Shown: positions 6,354-7,297 of the stretch, in pieces | Numbering within the stretch: position 1 is the first letter of the stretch | Layout: each line of letters opens with the position of its first letter | NCBI GenBank assembly: GCA_903929925.1 | Contig: CAIYWO010000331.1 | Span: 1-7,297, forward strand | Reading direction: 5' to 3' | Length of the DNA stretch: 7,297 nt | DNA from: an uncultured beta proteobacterium | GTDB taxonomy: Bacteria; Pseudomonadota; Gammaproteobacteria; Burkholderiales; Burkholderiaceae_B | Notes under the pieces: model-generated | Databases searched by the model: none | Told to the model about the DNA's origin: nothing | The model's input: the letters and a program-made list of their open reading frames with translations, nothing else | Translations under genes and position numbers: made by a program

Positions 6354-7297
6354 TTACCCATGTCGGTTCGCAGGCGCGCCGACCTGCCATAGGCGGTCGC
6401 GCCACTTCCAGGCCACACTCACCGTGGCTGCTATACCAAGCGTCGTATACAAGACCGTCGTCCAAACGAAACCAATCGAAGAGATCAACGGTCCGGAAAT
6501 GAGTAAGCCGAGCGGCAGGCCCCAGATCGCTAAGACACGCAGGCCCATGATTCGGCCTCGAAACTTAGGGTCGGTTGAACGCAGCATCACAGCAGCCAAC
6601 GGTGTCATACACATGCTTTGAGCAAAGCCCGCACAGAGTAAGATCACCACACCGGAACTAAAGGACGTGAGTGGTGCAAAAATTAAAAGCAGCCCAAACC
6701 AGCAAACAGTCGCAATGAACATCGCACGCGCTGTCCCTAGAGAAAAGACATTCGTTCCTAAAACGAGCGATCCTAATAACGCACCGATTGAAAAACTAGC
6801 ACTGAGTAATCCAAGACCTGTTTGGTCGACTTCGTAAATTGTCCTTGCGATGTAAGGCAACAGTCCTAATGAGAAGGGAAAGGCCAAAAGGTTGATCAAA
6901 AAGGCAATCGCGATCGGCCCAAGTAATTCCGGCTTACCCCACGCATAGACGAATGCCTCTTTTAAATCGCGCAGGGGTGCCATCGATGCAGCGGGTCCCG
7001 TGTGCGGCACACGGCCAGCCACACCCCTTGAAAAAATGAAACTAACGATATACAGCAGCGTAATGACAACGTACGCAGGCACTAATCCGAATTGCGCAAA
7101 CACACTTGCCCCTGCGAGTGCGCCTGCGATGCGTGCCGAATCAGAGGTCATCCGTGACAGGCCAAGCGCTGCAGTCATCTGATCAGCAGGCTGAGTCTGA
7201 CCAATCAGGGCGTAACGCATCATCATGTCAGAAGGGCGAACAACGCCGACGATAGAAGCCAGGACAATCACAAGGACTGGTGAGAGCAAGTCAAAGA
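6354..7297 (-). CDS. Major facilitator superfamily transporter, EntS/MFS_3-like (C-terminal part, cut by window edge)
   Basis: The reading frame is open to the right edge. Codons for F and D precede the in-frame TTG at 7289, so that TTG is not the real start and the gene continues outside. About 314 residues are visible, roughly helices 4-12, while such proteins usually have about 400-430. Readable features are VVRPSDMMMRYALIGQTQP (TM4/loop 4-5 region), SRMTSDSARIAGALAGASVFAQFG (TM5), the central loop with VPHTGPAASMAPLRDLKEAFVYAW, LINLLAFPFSLGLLPYIARTIY (about TM7), the SIGALLGSLVLG segment (about TM8), and DPKFRGRIMGLRVLAIWGLPLG near the C-terminal half. This pattern fits the enterobactin-exporter-like or 'transmembrane secretion effector' MFS group, which are exporters of small molecules. 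The actual substrate is unknown. It is not closely similar to the OFA-like MFS gene in this window. Its stop TAA lies 9 nt from the stop of the convergent DUF1330 gene. Confidence 0.85.
   Translation of the reverse strand, partial: FDLLSPVLVIVLASIVGVVRPSDMMMRYALIGQTQPADQMTAALGLSRMTSDSARIAGALAGASVFAQFGLVPAYVVITLLYIVSFIFSRGVAGRVPHTGPAASMAPLRDLKEAFVYAWGKPELLGPIAIAFLINLLAFPFSLGLLPYIARTIYEVDQTGLGLLSASFSIGALLGSLVLGTNVFSLGTARAMFIATVCWFGLLLIFAPLTSFSSGVVILLCAGFAQSMCMTPLAAVMLRSTDPKFRGRIMGLRVLAIWGLPLGLLISGPLISSIGFVWTTVLYTTLGIAATVSVAWKWRDRLWQVGAPANRHG

Noticed and set aside
6348..6368. Inverted repeat AACCGA/TCGGTT with a 9-nt loop just after the DUF1330 stop, as a terminator
   Set aside because: The stem is only 6 bp, half of it A-T pairs, and no T run follows on either strand.
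6376..6402. GC-rich interrupted stem (8 bp with one bulge, 10-nt loop) downstream of the DUF1330 gene
   Set aside because: It lies within the 3' coding end of the convergent MFS gene, has no T tract on either side, and is explained as coding sequence.
1..7297. Mobile elements, CRISPR arrays, tRNA or other RNA genes, toxin-antitoxin or defence systems
   Set aside because: I saw no transposase-like frames, terminal repeats, repeat-spacer pattern, tRNA-like cloverleaf or defence-protein motifs; nearly all of the window is filled by transporter genes.

Overview
The window looks like chromosomal DNA of a Gram-negative bacterium. It holds a tripartite envelope-spanning efflux system (inner-membrane RND pump, periplasmic adaptor, outer-membrane lipoprotein channel), which requires two membranes. 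The moderately GC-rich base composition (judged by eye, not counted) and the style of the RND and NodT-type proteins suggest a proteobacterium, probably a betaproteobacterium of the Burkholderiales. That placement is an inference from family resemblance and was not tested by a search.

Layout, left to right. Positions 1-4438, all on the minus strand, form one efflux operon read from right to left: outer-membrane factor (NodT/OprM type, 2963-4438), then membrane fusion protein (AcrA/HlyD type, 1830-2966), then the RND permease (AcrB/HAE-1 type, 1-1821), which runs off the left edge after 607 codons. The first two genes overlap by 4 nt (ATGA) and the next gap is 8 nt, so the three are almost certainly co-transcribed and translationally coupled. 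A 181-bp gap (4439-4619) precedes the operon and contains a clear 23-bp imperfect palindrome (4450-4472), a good candidate operator. No regulator gene lies in the window. Positions 4620-5861, also minus strand, encode a complete 12-helix major facilitator transporter of the oxalate/formate antiporter-like group. A 189-bp divergent intergenic region (5862-6050) separates it from a small plus-strand DUF1330 gene (6051-6344). That gene converges, with a 9-nt gap, on the 3' end of a second and unrelated major facilitator transporter (6354-7297, minus), whose N-terminal part lies beyond the right edge.

How the genes work together. The OMF, adaptor and RND pump would assemble into a proton-driven complex exporting hydrophobic or amphiphilic compounds from the inner membrane or periplasm to the outside. 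The two MFS proteins and the DUF1330 protein have no demonstrable link to it beyond proximity. No RNA genes, insertion sequences, CRISPR arrays, integrase sites or pseudogenes were seen. The window is mostly ordinary transporter-rich chromosome. The observations most worth following are the operator-like palindrome at the operon's 5' end, the OMF-first gene order, and the loss in the OFA-like transporter of the basic residues that define oxalate transport in OxlT.
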